The notes under the pieces were generated by a model. The model had not been told where the DNA came from. It worked only from the letters and a program-made list of their open reading frames with translations, and did no database searches. A stretch of DNA of 64,000 nt. Origin: Adiantum capillus-veneris (Eukaryota; Streptophyta; Polypodiopsida; Polypodiales; Pteridaceae). The stretch is from the NCBI GenBank assembly GCA_014529385.2, contig CM043966.1, positions 86,954,087-87,018,086 of the forward strand, written 5' to 3'. Positions 45,747 through 58,400 of this stretch are shown here, one piece after another; position 1 is the stretch's first letter, and each line of letters starts with the position of its first letter. The position numbers and the translations under genes are program-made.

Positions 45747-46245
45747 TTGTTTGACCCGGGCTCTACTCACAACTTCATATCAATGGAGTTGGCCACCAAG
45801 TTGGGCATTCAAGCTTTCAAGATGGGAGATATTGTTATGGATGACACAGCTTTCAAGGGACAGCAAGCCTCCGTTACTCCTTTGATTGGGAAGTTGAGGC
45901 TTCATGCCCAAAGCTATGTCAACAAAGAATATTTTTTCATCTCTCCTCTCCAACATGAGGATGCTATCCTAGGGGCACCATGGTTTGATCACATGGCTAC
46001 CAACATGAAGTTACTTGAAAGGAGAATCTACCTCACATATAGGGAAAAGAACATGTATGTAGATGCTAATGAGTCTAGTCGTACTATACCACTTGTAAGT
46101 TCACCAACTTTTGATAAGCCAATGAAAAGCTCAATTTCTACGTACATGATTTGTGTCAAAGAATCTGACGCTTTTGATTTATCAAATGAAAATGGTAGGA
46201 ATCAAGAAGAGTTAGACGTCTACTTTTCTAAATGGATTCAAAGAT
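45747..46245 (+). pseudogene. Protease of chromovirus C
   Basis: LFDPGSTHNFIS at the start (DSGST changed to DPGST, Asp kept), then HEDAILGAPWFDHM near 45960-45995. The frame is open for 170 codons, until a frameshift near 46230 brings in the RT frame (VFIDDIPMDLPPKGGDDD). Confidence 0.85.
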
Positions 46246-47560
46246 GTTTTCATCGATGATATCCCTATGGACTTACCTCCAAAAGGAGGCGATGATGACC
46301 ATCAAATTGAGCTCCTACCAGGAAGCTCACCACCTAGCAAGCCTCCTTATCAAGTTTCCCAAGCTCAAAAAGAGGAGATCATGAGGCAAGTACAAGAATT
46401 GGTAGACAAAGGTATGGTGAGGCCTAGCTCCTCTCCCTTTTGTTCTCCAATCCTTTTAGTGCAAAAGAAAGATGGTACATACCGCATGTGTGTGGATTAT
46501 CGAGCACTAAACCATATCACTATCAAAAATAAATTTCCCGTGCCTCACGTGGAAGATCTATTTGATAAGCTACATGGCTCTACCTCCTTCAATAGGAATG
46601 ACCTTAAAAGTGGCTATCATCAAATAAGGATAGTGGATGAAGTTATCCTAAAGACCGCATTGTGTACAACGTTTGGTATTTATGAATATCTAGTCATGCC
46701 TTTTGGCTTGACCAATGCACCTACCACATTCAATCGTTTGATGGAGAAAATATTTAGACCCTACTGCAAGTTCACTGGAGTGTTCTTTGATGATATCATT
46801 ATCTACTCCAAGGGCTTGGAGGAACACAAGCAACATCTCTAAGTGATTTTTCAAGCATTGAGGGAGAACAAGCTTTTTCTCAAGCAAAAGAAAAGCCAAT
46901 TTTTCCTTCAAGAGATTCAATACTTAGGTCATATTATTTCTCAGAATGGTATCCGTATGGATCCATCAAAGTTAGAGGTAATAAAAGCATGGCCTAATCC
47001 AAGGAATCTACACGAACTAAGAAGCTTTATTGGTACGTGTGCATACTATAGACGCTTCGTAGCAAAATTTTCTCAAATAGAAGGACCATTACATGACTTA
47101 ACAAAGAAGAACGTTAAGTATTCATGGACTGCTAAGGAGAAAAATGCGTTTGACAAGCTCAAAGAGAATCTTACCTCTCAACCAGCTCTCATGCTTTCGG
47201 ATCTGTCAAAGCCATTTGAGGTCCAATGTGATGCTTGTGGTGATTGCCTTGGAGAAGTCTTGCTTCAAGAAGGGCATGCCATACCATATGAAAGCCGAAG
47301 GCTCGATACGGATGAATGGGCATTTATGAGAAAGAGAATTTAGGTATTCTACATGCCCTAGACACATGGAAGAACTATTGATTGGAAACTCCATTCATTT
47401 TACGGACATACCACCAAAGTCTCAAGTACTTCATGACGCAAACCAAGCTTTCCGACAAACAAATGAGGTGGAAAAATTTTCTTTTGTAATTTTATCTTTA
47501 TATCGCTCACATTGCTGGTAAGCACAATCAAGTGGCCGATGCACTTTCACGACAACCAAA
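46246..47560 (+). pseudogene. Reverse transcriptase and RNase H of chromovirus C
   Basis: Long, well-preserved frame from 46267: IRQ-like [65 protein letters not shown] and FFDD at 46783-46794. After a stop at 46840 (expected Gln), the same protein continues with KSQFFLQEIQYLGHIIS and AYYRRFVAKFSQIEGPL. RNase H starts FEVQCDACGDCLGEVLLQEG (47215-47275). A stop at 47341 and a broken stretch follow, then AGKHNQVADALSRQ near 47515-47550. Confidence 0.88.
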
Positions 47561-47954
47561 AGTCAATGTGGTGGCTATAGCAACTCACAATGATCTATCT
47601 TCTATGATAGATGAGTATGCTACTAACCCTGACTTTAAAGATGTAATGTCGGCCCTTGCTTTGGATAAAAAGAGGAACCATTCACCTTGCAGGGTGGTTA
47701 TCTTGTCCATGGCAATAGGCTACGTGTTACCCACTCCCTTCGTGAGAAAGTCATGTATGAATCCCATGCTCCTCCCTATGCGGGGCATAGAGGCATTCAA
47801 TCTACTCTTCGAGGAGTAGAGACATACTACTATTGGCCTACCATGAAAGTGGACATACAAGAGTATGTTGCAAAATGTGTGGTATGCCAAAATACTAAGT
47901 ATGATAGAGGGAAGAAACCTAGATTACTCCAGCCATTTCCAATCCCTAATTCAC
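47561..47954 (+). pseudogene. Integrase of chromovirus C, N-terminal part
   Basis: In frame from 47687: GGYLVHGNRLRVTHSLREKV, then HAPPYAGHRGIQSTLRGVE, YYYWPTMKVDIQEYVAKCVV and CQNTKYDRG. This is the HHCC zinc domain of integrase (His pair and CVVC pair present). The coding sequence stops at PFPIPNS, where the 10-bp duplication and the Mutator-like element begin. It resumes in frame at 60628. Confidence 0.88.
47945..47954 (+). repeat. Target site duplication of the Mutator-like element, left copy
   Basis: CCTAATTCAC, identical to 60628-60637. A 9-11 bp duplication is diagnostic for Mutator-type transposition. Confidence 0.9.
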
Positions 47955-47964
47955 AAAGAATCCC

Positions 47965-48090
47965 AATCTCCGAGCGAGCAAATCCGAGCGAGCACTAAGA
48001 CGAGCAAACAAATACAAAGACATTGAAAACATTTAGACACATATTTGTTGATGACCAATGGTTTTCAAGGAAAACCCAAAGGATTCATAT
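47965..48090 (+). repeat. Left terminal inverted repeat and first partial subterminal unit
   Basis: GAGCGAGCAAATCCGAGCG heads the array; a similar AGCAAATCC/TGAGCACTAAATCGAG heading occurs at 48091 and 48649. Confidence 0.7.
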
Positions 48091-49195
48091 AGCAAGCAAA
48101 TCCAAGTGAGCACTAAATCGAGCAAAGACATTGAAAATATTTAGACATATTTTTTGATGACCAATAGTTTCCAAGGAAATAAATTGGTAGTTTACCATGC
48201 CTTTGACGAGGTAAACCCATATGATTTAGAACTATATTGTTGTATAAGGTAAAGCCAATATATTCAAAACCATGAACTCTCTTACCACAGTTGTTGGTAG
48301 TGAATGCAAAGACAGTGTAGACATTCAAACACAGTGCTATTGATGACCTATAATTTTTAAGAAAATATAGTCAAGAGCATACTAAGTAACTGAACTCAAG
48401 CAATTCCTTACACGCAATTCCTTACACGGTAAAGCCAAAAGATGCAAAAATTGTCAACTCCTAGGATAAAAGCTGATAGTAAATCCAAATGTCGACAAAA
48501 AACGACCACAATATACTAAATACATGGAAAGTTTATGTGTTCGAAGCCTTATATGTTTGACGTATCCCAAAAATTCAAAATTGCAACCTAAAAACTCCTA
48601 AGATGGTGATTGATAGTTAACGTAAATGCCCACAAAAAACTACTGCAACGAGCAAATCTGAGTGAGCACTAAATCGAGCAAAGACATTGAAAACATTTAG
48701 ACACATATTTGTTGATGACCAATAGTTTCCAAGGAAATAAATTAATAGTTTATCGTGCCTCTTACGAGGTAAACCCATATGATTTAGAACTGTGTTGTCG
48801 TACAAGGTAAAGCCAATATATTCAAAACCATGAACTCCCTTACCATGATTGTTGGTAAAGAATGAAAAAACAGTGTAGACATTTAAACACATTGCTATTG
48901 ACGACCTATAATTTTTAACCAAATATAGTCGAGAGCATACTAAGGAACTGAACTCACGCAATTCCTTACAAGGCAAAGCCAAAAGATGCAAAAATTATCA
49001 ACTCCCAGGATAGAAGCTGGTAGTAAATCCAAATGCCAACAAAAAACGACAACAATATATTAAATACATGGAAAGTTTATGTGTTCGAAGCCTTACGTTC
49101 GACATTTCCCAAAAATTTCAAAATTGCAACCTAAAAACTCCTAGGATGGTGATTGATAGTTAACGTAAATGCCCACAAAAAACTACTGCAATGGT
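48091..49195 (+). repeat. Left subterminal tandem repeat, two ~550-bp units
   Basis: Units 48091-48648 and 48649-49195 share headings (GAGCACTAAATCGAGCAAAG) and tails (CCCACAAAAAACTACTGCAA). They are non-coding. Such arrays near MULE ends often hold transposase binding sites; that is inference here. Confidence 0.8.
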
Positions 49196-49234
49196 GTGCA
49201 GTATATAATTTGAACATCATGTTATGTAAGTATC

Positions 49235-52200
49235 CTAAGGACGCACAGCTGCCCTAGTGCCCCCCAGAGCTTGGAAAATTTTTACCTTGGATAAAGCAGC
49301 ATGGTGCATGAACTCATGGGCATGTGAGTCTAACCCAAGAATATGAAGAAATACATAGTACATGTGTTTGCACGGCACGTAGGTCTGTTTTTTTTATTCT
49401 CTCTTTTGGAAGTCCTCGCATGTGCATCGTGGAAAATGAGAGATTGTCACTGAGTATGTTATCCCCTTTGCCTTGGACCCCTCTGTACTGACATAGAAAA
49501 CATGTGTTTCATTGCACACAATAATCACTTCTTTCACCAATTTTGCTTCAAGTGTGCTCCCCAAAGAAATCCTTGTATGAAAATCTTTTGTCAGCTTTGA
49601 TCTCCACTTAACAATCTTCCCATTCCTATACCTAGGACGGAAGGCATTGGGAACACTATTTCTTGATCGAAAACCACTACCTAAATTGGTAGCTTTTGTT
49701 GTCGATTGAAGGAAAAATCCATTTGCTTGCAAGTGCTCCACCTCAACTGGAAACAATTGTGTTCCCTGCGTTATAGGCCAAACACCTGGTGCTGGCTCTG
49801 GAGCCCCTATAATCATTTCATGTATCCACCATGTATGCATGTTATTGGAGTTGAAAAACCACACAAAACCTTCCACTAAACCACCTGGATTTGAACCAGA
49901 GGCAGGATACTTTCTGCGTCCCCAAAAGCATGGAGCAGCAGTTCCACGTGTGACATCGTCATTCCCTTCATTGATGTATCATGCACACACTCTGATTATC
50001 AACCATCCCAAAGCAATTCATCTTTCGACCAGTCTCAGTTCTTCTTATAGCCCAAAGTGTCTTTGGAACATTAACCTCGTGGCAATATTTGCCAACTCCA
50101 CAGCTAGTCTCTGGATGCACATCTGCCCTACAACCGGCTCTGTAACTGTCACAAATTCTGGTCTATGACTGTCTTCATCAAGCAGCTCTCTGCATCAACA
50201 AATGTTGGTCGCTTCTTCTTAACACTCTTCTCTCGCAAGGGAGCTCTATTCATTTCAGGGCTTTGAAAACCCATCTCAGACATTGAAGAGTGTGTCAAGT
50301 CAATGAGGGATTTGGAAGCTGACCTTGTTGATGATTGGCCCAAAAATCGCTTTGCGAGATCATCAATCCTAGGACCAGTAGCAAACCTAACACCTTTTAG
50401 ATAAGCATTGTATTTGACGCTTTGTAGCACTGCCATTGCCATGTCTGCACCAACTGCCTCATACAAGCTAATTTTCTCTTTGTAACCAATAGATGCACGC
50501 ATGCTTTAACCTCAGACAAGTTTGTTGTGGGCACAAAAATTCCAGACTCATCATGTGTTACAAATCTCCCTCCCTAGTGTTGTACTCTTACATCCCACCA
50601 AGCCATCCAAGTCTCTAAACAAGCCATCTCTCCATCGACAACATGCCCTGCCTTCCAAATTGGCATAGATCTTCTTTACAAATGTCTGCTTGATTCTCGT
50701 GCACTCTGCCATTTTCAGCACAAGATTTTGTGATCCTCTTGTGAAGATGGACGGATACATTTCACTGCATGTTGAATCATGGATTGCTCCCAATGAAAGC
50801 CACATGATTGTTCTTTGGAAGGTATTTTTGTTTTTGCTCCACCAAAGTAAACTTTCCGAACAGCAACCCAATTTGCATTTGCTTCATCTGCCATAAACCC
50901 TCTGAATTTTGGCTTTTCATACCCTTGATCTTGCACCACTTTATTTAACATTTTCCAAAACTCTATTTGAGCAAATTTATTTTCAACAGTGAATTCTATT
51001 GTCATTAATTCACGCACAAATGGGTTGTCGACATGAGCAGACATTGTTGGCCACCCTTGAACCCGGTGCACATGATCAAAGTGAACCCACATTTTCTCTA
51101 AAGTTACTCCTGGATGCATCTTATTCACCAAGTCAACTCCACTCCCTGGACCTATGATCGACATTTTGAACACATGTGACTGCTCTGAACCTCCAAGCTG
51201 TCCAGGAAAAAGTACACTATGAATGAAATGATTCCTACACCTGCTCTTGAGGTCTAGGACAGCTTCCAAACCTTTTGCACTGAAATTATTTGACCTCTTG
51301 GAAATCTCTAAGCTCCTCTCTATTCTTCGCTTGTTAGATAGAGGAGTAATGGTATCAAGAAATTCTGAAAACTCTCCATCTTCAATAGTGTCATTTTTGC
51401 CAGCAGTTTCCATCACTAGCTTATCTATTATCACATCTTGAGTAGAAACACGTTCTAATTGCTTGGCGGTTGTGAAAGTATCTTGGTTTGATTTAGTTTG
51501 CAGAAGAGAATCATCATTTTCTCAGCAGACCTATTATTTCCCTGAACACAAGGGTGCTTATGCTCTCCCATATGAATAGCACATTGAGTAACTCTTTGCT
51601 TATCTTTTGGCAAACAATAATAAATAACAGCAGGACATGTTGCAACACAAAAAGGCATTTGATTGCAATGGACACAAACCACTGTCCCCAGCTCAGGTGT
51701 CAATATTCCAATGGAAATAACTTTAGAGAGACAACCACGCCATTGTGATTCATTATGAACTCTTGCTTGCAAATAGGAAGGACATGCATCATTGACACAA
51801 CGGAGATGATCTGAACACCTACTGAAGCGAATGGCACCAGTAAAGCAATCACTACTACAAGTGACATATTCTGTCCACAAATGACAATCATGACGCTGCT
51901 CCATGCCAACCATTGTATTGTCGTTGCTTGTTGGTGGCAATTCAAATGCAACATATCCATCGTATTGAGCAGGAATCTCCTTACATTGAACAATTTCATT
52001 AGTCTTCTTCAAAGCAGAATGAAGATTGTTTTTATTGGGCATTGATCGAATTATATCCATGACACTGGTCTGATTCTTTGTGACATCACTTGAACCAATA
52101 TCCAGAACTATTGGAGAAGCTTCACTTCCCGGGGAGCCTTGATGTTCATGAGTGTTTGTTATTCGAACTTTAAAAAACTGGCACACTTCATGACCCAGTA

Positions 52201-52408
52201 AAAAGACCTCTTCACCAGAACTTGACCTCGAGGATTCCATTTTTACATGTTCCCCATTCAATGTTACTGGGTGCAGAGTAAACGAACTGGTAAACAATCC
52301 AAAACCTTCTCTCACTGACTGCAAAGGTAATTCATGGAATCTGTTTTCAAGAAGTAACAAAAGTTTCTAACCACGAACTGGACCATAGATAGTAATCTGA
52401 CCACCCAT
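49235..52408 (-). pseudogene. Mutator-like transposase (GCM/WRKY-like zinc finger, MULE DDE core, SWIM finger)
   Basis: The minus-strand ATG at 52408 opens MGGQITIYGPVRG, then a stop (TAG) and a 300-codon frame to 51455. That frame has Cys/His-rich clusters (CSDHLRCVNDACPSY and QCAIHMGEHKHPC), a GCM/WRKY-like DNA-binding fold. After a frameshift near 51480 comes the core: DNPFVRELMTIEFT, FRGFMADEANANW (second Asp) and CGFHWEQSM (CxxH of MULE cores). The SWIM finger reads CTCEDFQKRE at 49396-49426 with PCKHMYYV at 49361-49375. The protein ends ALGGTRAAVRP at 49235. It binds the ends and cuts and inserts the element. Frameshifts and stops make this copy inactive; some gaps may be introns. Confidence 0.85.
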
Positions 52409-53130
52409 TGTAGCTGCAATTCACTAGAATGACACAACAGCTTTCAAATATGACGATTCCCTTTTTAACAAATCTAAATATTTTTTTTAATGTTTACAAA
52501 AATAAATAAACATGATTTAATATAAAGTTTAAATTTTTTTGCAACAAAAGCGTTTCATGATTCTTGTTTCACGATTCTCATGCAAATGATTATTCCATAT
52601 CCTGCCCGCAATTCAAGACACATTAGTGGCGATTTTCTTTTCAACATATTTAAAATATATATATATACAATTAGATTTAATATAAACTTTAAAAATCAGT
52701 AGCGTGAACATTTAATGATTGAAAATTATTAAAAATTAAAATCATGAATGCACCAAAAAACGTCGTTCAAAACAAATAACTACTCCACCAACTCAAAATC
52801 ACTACTCCACTCTTCTAGTTTATTCTAACAAATGCCTTACCCCATTCAAGATCTCTGGCTTTCCTGTGCACATTAACATGCACTTCTGGAAGCAGCTCTC
52901 AAATCTGCAGCAGAGCGCACACACTTTGGTAGCAGGTGTCACAGAAACTCTCAAAGAAAGACCTCGAATCCGTTAAGCTCTCAAAAACAAAAAGCTAAGA
53001 AAAGCACACGTTAACGTGCAGTCTTTGGGAGCAGGTCTTTGGGCTCAAAAAACCAAAGCTTAGCTGATCAGTGAGCGCACATTAACGTGCGGTCTTTGGG
53101 AGCAGAGTACTCAGGTGTCCATCAGCAGGC
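52409..53130. other. Intergenic region between divergent genes, with TTAACGTGC motifs
   Basis: AT-rich to 52800, then GC-richer with CGTTAACGTGCAG, CATTAACGTGCGG and CATTAACATGCAC, each followed by a TTTGGGAGCAG-like or TGGAAGCAG phrase. It probably holds the promoters of the transposase and of the methyltransferase-like gene. Confidence 0.4.
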
Positions 53131-53334
53131 TCAAATCGGCGCAGTTTGTGGTAGGTCTCGGCAAATCGCGGCAGTTCTTGGCAATTCTCGGCAGTTACTG
53201 GGCAAATCGAGGTAGTGCTCGGCAGGACTGAGTAAATCTCGGGACTCGGCAGCGGCAGGACTCAGCAAATCGCGGAAGGTCTCCGCACGTCTTTGGCAAA
53301 TCTCGACAGGTGTGAGTTTGTTACTTACTTTCAT
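53131..53334. repeat. Low-complexity minisatellite of CGGCAAATCG units
   Basis: About ten irregular copies of a 13-20 bp unit around GGCAAATCGCGG/TCTCGGCAG. The apparent ORF on the minus strand is an artefact of the repeat. Confidence 0.65.
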
Positions 53335-53383
53335 TAAAATTTTCTTTATTAAGTGGAAAGCGAGCCTTTGTATGTACTTAATG

Positions 53384-53408
53384 TTACTGAGACATCCTCA
53401 CCGTGAGC
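53384..53408 (+). repeat. 25-bp direct repeat, left copy, flanking the captured segment
   Basis: Same as 54352-54376 except for one base; begins TTACTGAGACATCC. The interval between the copies contains the UGT fragment and ends in a (CT)n tract. Confidence 0.8.
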
Positions 53409-53427
53409 ACCATGACCACCATGAGCA

Positions 53428-53793
53428 CATCCCGCTATAGGCGCTTTCTTCACACATGCATGCTTGAATTCTGTCTTGGAAGGGGTTGTTCAAGGGAAGC
53501 CACTATTGGGATACCCGTATTTTGATGATCAGATGTTGAATTGTCGATGTATAGAAGAGCAATGGGGGAATGTATTGGCCCTTAAGAATCATGGAGAGGA
53601 GTTGCTCACTCACTCTGTAGTGGAGAGCAAGATTCGAGTAGTTATGACAGATGCCAAGATTCGTCAGAATGCAATCCAGCTGAGTGAGGACGAAAGGCGT
53701 GCAGTACAAAGCTCAGATCTTGGTTCAAGTGATGCAAATTTCAAGAGCTTCATCCAAGCCTTGACTAAAGCTCAGGGTGTGGTTTTTTTTTAA
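53428..53793 (+). pseudogene. UDP-glycosyltransferase (UGT) C-terminal fragment captured in the transposon
   Basis: The open frame reads HPAIGAFFTHACLNSVLEGV, then GKPLLGYPYFDDQMLNCRCI and EQWGNVLAL, ending in SSDANFKSFIQ. This is the second half of the PSPG box and the C-terminus of plant family-1 UGTs, which transfer sugar from UDP-sugars to small molecules. The HCGW of the PSPG box is HACL here. The N-terminal domain and first part of the PSPG box are missing. No intron is visible. It lies inside the Mutator-like element and inside a 25-bp direct repeat pair, so it is a captured or retro-inserted host gene piece, not a working enzyme. Confidence 0.85.
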
Positions 53794-54255
53794 GCTTAAG
53801 GCAAAGTGATGGTAGGAAGTGTGGCTCTCAAAAGAAGGAATCAAGTTGGGTTTCAATCGGCCTTACTTTGCGGTTTGTCTTTCTGGTTCTTTGGAATGAA
53901 ATCTGTGGGGTAGTGTTCTTTTGGTCCTTGTTAGTATACTCTACACATCAGCAAGGCCCAACGGAGTCCCAACATGTCACATGAGCACCATGAGCACCAT
54001 AATGTGTGAAGATTTCTCTGTCATGGTTTCAAGGTTTTGGAAAATATTTTATTTCGAGCATTGGTGCACATGTGCAGAGTATAGAATGTGACGAGTTCAA
54101 TTCCTCAGAGTATAGTATGTGGAGAGTATAGAATGCATGCACCCATGATGACTGAATGCACTCAGCTCTGGCATTAGCTTATAGCTGTTTACTCCTCGGT
54201 GGTGTTGGTCTCTACAAAAGCACATATTCAAATTTATTGAACAGACGCACATCCA

Positions 54256-54258
<3 letters not shown>

Positions 54259-54337
<79 letters not shown>
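54259..54337. repeat. (CT)n microsatellite
   Basis: About 39 CT units just before the right 25-bp repeat, in the position of a tail. Confidence 0.95.
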
Positions 54338-54341
<4 letters not shown>

Positions 54342-54351
54342 AAGCAAGACA

Positions 54352-54376
54352 TTACTAAGACATCCTCACCGTGAGC
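54352..54376 (+). repeat. 25-bp direct repeat, right copy
   Basis: See 53384-53408; 24 of 25 identical. Confidence 0.8.
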
Positions 54377-54619
54377 GTGTGGTCTCTTGAGGCTTTCAAA
54401 ATATAGTTATGAGTCTGAGTTGCACATGCAGGTGAGAAAGCACCTGCGGAGTCTGAGCGTTAGAGCATCTGTCATCCGAGTATCGATGCAAAGCTTGCAT
54501 CTCCATGCCAACATCACCAAAAAATCGGAGAGGAGCAATGGCGGGACGTAAAGGACGCCATCCTATTAGGTACATTTTCTCACCATTTTTTGATGTCATT
54601 ATTATACATGTAGAGGTGC

Positions 54620-55430
54620 CCGTCGATGTGCATGCCTGAAAGCAAATTGTATAAAAAATAATGTATATATTTTTACAAAAGCAAATTGCTTCTAGAACTG
54701 CCCGTTGACGAGAATGTTTGTAGCTTGCTAAATTTTATTTAGTGTCTAAAGACCTGCATGTTAATGTGAATGCCTAGAGACGATGTTTACATATGAAAAA
54801 AAGCTTTCAAATCATCCAAGCTTGCTAAATTTCAGATTAATTAAAATGTCAATTAGTGTCTAAAAACCTGCATGTTAACATTCATGTTTAGAGAAAAGTG
54901 ATTAATGTTTCAAAAGAGATTTTTTTTTTTAATTCAATATTAAGAAACCCTCATGTGAGGTGTCCATTGGATTATCATATTTTTTGAAATTTTGTTCCAC
55001 ATTCAAAGGAGGTGCTGTCCACATATTTTCAAAGATTGATTGTGTATTTTATTGAAGGGCAACTTAAAGACCTACATGTCAATGTGCATGTTTAAAACCA
55101 ATGTTTCATTAGAGAAGCAGAATATATTGTTGTATTTCTAGAATTTGTTTATACGCACAAAAGAGGTTCTAGTCATACATGTTACATGTTAGCGTGCATT
55201 TTTACAAGCAATGTTTTGTTGGAGATAGTATTTATTTTCTTCAATCTTTATTTTTTGTCTCCTCCAATGGACTATGTAAATATTAAATTCTGTTTGAAAC
55301 ATTACTTATAGACATGCATGTTAACGTTCATGTTTAAAGGCAATGTTTTCATTGTTAACGTTCATGTTTAGAGGCAAGTTTTCATTGCTTATAGACATGC
55401 ATGTTAAAGTTCATGTTTAGAGGCAATGTA
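54620..55430. repeat. Dispersed array of a CATGTTAACGTTCATG-like motif upstream of the methyltransferase-like gene
   Basis: Imperfect copies at about 54632, 54708, 54756, 54868, 55070, 55186, 55316, 55352 and 55399, most followed by TTTAGAGGCAATGTTTT. Each core is a weak palindrome around TTAACGTTC. It may be a protein-binding array or a decayed tandem repeat. Confidence 0.6.
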
Positions 55431-55469
55431 CAAATTTTTTTAGATGTTGATTGTGTATTTTATTTGTAG

Positions 55470-58400
55470 TCCATCTCGTGGAAGATTAAAGAAAAGTCTA
55501 CGTAATGAAAAGTCTACACAACCACTTGAAAGTAGTGAACATGTGTCATCAGTGTCACTAACAGAAATGTCAGAGTGTCATGGCACTGAAGAGGAAGAGA
55601 TTCACTCTGTGGATGTTGACCAAGGGTCTATGCATGAAATTGATGACACGTTGGCTCCTGAAGAAAATGAACTTCAAATTATCCCTTGGGAAATGTGAGA
55701 TGAGGTAACTGCAGCTGCAGAGATTGACGAGGAGCAAAATATTTTTATGCATATAGGTGCTGATGTACTTCAGACCACATGTATGTTTAGTTTCTTCGAC
55801 TGTCCTCCTATACCATTGTGTAGGTTGATTCCATATGCTAGAGTCAGAGGTTTAAGAGATGATTTAGGTGGATTAAAAACGGCTTTTGCAAGGGAAGGAT
55901 ATATGCAAGAATAGGGAGCTTTCATTTTTTCACTTTGGACATTTAAGAGAGAGCAAACCATTGCTACAGGTAAGTTGAAGCTTCTTAAATTTGTTAAGTG
56001 AATTTCTCTTTTAAAACTTCTCTTTGAATTCACTAATTTTGGTTTCTTGTTTTGAAGATGACATCAAGGAAAAGTGGGATCCTCTTTGGATAGAAATCAA
56101 TGAGGACTATGAGTTGGAGCTCAAAAGCCAACCAAGGTTTGTAGATCTGTCAGACCACATGTTTTATGTTTGGGAGGGCAACCATCACACGCTTGCATGG
56201 ACTGAATCTATCAAAGAGAAGTTTTCCACCTCAAAGGAGAGACATTGTAGGGTCCTTTGTACTATCATAGATCCCACCAAGGTTCTTGAGATTGCATTGC
56301 TAAGTAGCTTGCAACGAATGAATGTGTGAGTATCTACTAAAGCATATATCTTGTTGTTGAATACTTTATTATGGAAACAAATAAATATGGGTTTTTGCAG
56401 TATGAACATGCATGCTTTGGTGTGAACACCAATTACATATGTGCAGTTGAACATGAAAGCTACCTAAAAACTCTCCCCGACAAAGACCAGAAACTAATTG
56501 CATCTGTGCGAAGAAAGTATGCTGAAGGTGCAGAACCTTGGTATCCACTCACACGACGCTACCTTGGCATGCTAGTTTATGATGTGAGTTTTGTTTTTTT
56601 TTTTTCTTGCAAATTATTTTTAAGTCATTTGAATAACTCTTAGACAAATTGATTTCTTTTTTAGATTCAAATAACTAAAGAGAAAGAGTCTAGATTGACT
56701 CAACTCAAGCAAGGAATGCATGTAGAGGATGTGAAGAAGGAGGAGAAGAGCATTCATCGTGGATAATACATAAATATCAAGAACGTATTGGAAAGGTACA
56801 CTAACCAAATAATCAAGCAATAGTCATTGTGTTGATTGTTGTTATGGATGTGAAGTAAAACTTCATGCTCTTTGTATTGTGTTGTATCTCTTGAATATTT
56901 TGGATCCAAATCTTGGGACAGACTGGTTGGCAAAGATTATGTCACTCAAATGGGGACATGACAGCTGGGAAACTTTAGAGAAGCTAAACTTGATTGCACT
57001 CCATGATGCCCCTGTGCAGAATAGAATCCAATGGGTTTCATTACTCAAGTCTGATAGGATCACAAGGACTGCTTTTGGTTTGAAGAAGGGAGATAATTTG
57101 TTTCGACATTGAGTATGATTTACTAGTTATTTAATGTTTGGCTTGCTTTGTCTAAGAAATAATATTTGTTGTGGTGTTTTGTGTTTTTTAAATTTGTAGT
57201 TGGCTGCGTAGAGAGGGCTACCTTGCTCGTGTCTATGAGAGCAACACAACTTGTTTTGGACAATTAAAATGTGCCAGGAGGGGCACCATTGCCACATGAA
57301 TGCACATTGGGGTTCTACTTTGATGAAATTAAGTTTGAAGCTAGGCCTTTTCTCTATCCTTTGGAGGTTTCTTTGGAGGCCAAAAGCAAAGATGTAGAGA
57401 AACAAGCACTCAAGAAAGTTGATACTTTTCGAATGGCAGCTCAACGATTGGCCTACAGGTTTGTAACAATTTTGATCTTGCTTTGTATGTCACTATCAAG
57501 TCAAGTGTTCAATGTTTTTTTTTCTTGTTAGGTTTTTGTCACTTTTGGTTTCAAAGGGGATCTTGCCAACTCTCCCATTTGTGGTGAGACAGTGGGCATA
57601 GACTGCGTCAAAGGACACATATATGTACCCCCCTAGCATGCCCACTTTGACAACATGGGAGAGAGATACATGTCCATGGTGGTTAGATATGGTGCAGGGT
57701 CACATCCTTGAGAGAGAGAAAGAGCTTTGAGAAACCATGCTTAGGGATGCAGCAGCAGAGGCGAGACAACCACCACCTACTACTTCAGAGGCGAGACAAC
57801 CAGGTATGCTTATGTCATTCTTTAACTTTTATGTTTTCATACTGTTGATTCTTGTAGGTTCAAAAACTGTTGTATATGTCTTTTAAGGTGTCCACTTGTC
57901 TACTGAGAGGATGAAGACTGTGGTTGATACCACTATTGTGAAGGACGTTCTAGAGCATGGTAAGTGTTGAAATTTTTATTGTCGAATTTTATTAATACTT
58001 TGCGAAAAAGTTCACATATCATAAATATGTTGTCGCAGACTCCTCGGTCTTGATTGTTGTTGGGAGGAGCATACAATTTGTCTATGTTTTGGAGTCTCCT
58101 TTGCGTTACCCAATGCTTCCTGTTGATACACAATGTATTGCTATTGTTGGCAATTAAATTTCTATCGCTGCAAACTATAGAGAGGGTACTCGCAATGCAT
58201 CGTGGAATATTGTGCATCAACATATGTCTCGAGTTCGCTCAAGCGGTGTGCCATACACTCGTGGGGGAAAGTCTGTTTCGTGGGCCGCAAATTTTGTCTT
58301 CTTGGATCTTCCTTTTGGTAGATTGCATATTGGTTCTTCTTCTCCATCTCGTTGGGATATTTGCAATGAGAAGCATGTACGATCTGCTATCCATTTGAAT

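Noticed and set aside
48091-49195. Regular repeats considered as a CRISPR array
   Set aside because: Units are about 550 bp, without short repeats or spacers, and the DNA is eukaryotic transposon.
53131-53334. Minus-strand ORF with repeated DLLSPA units
   Set aside because: Product of a short minisatellite; no domain and no start context.
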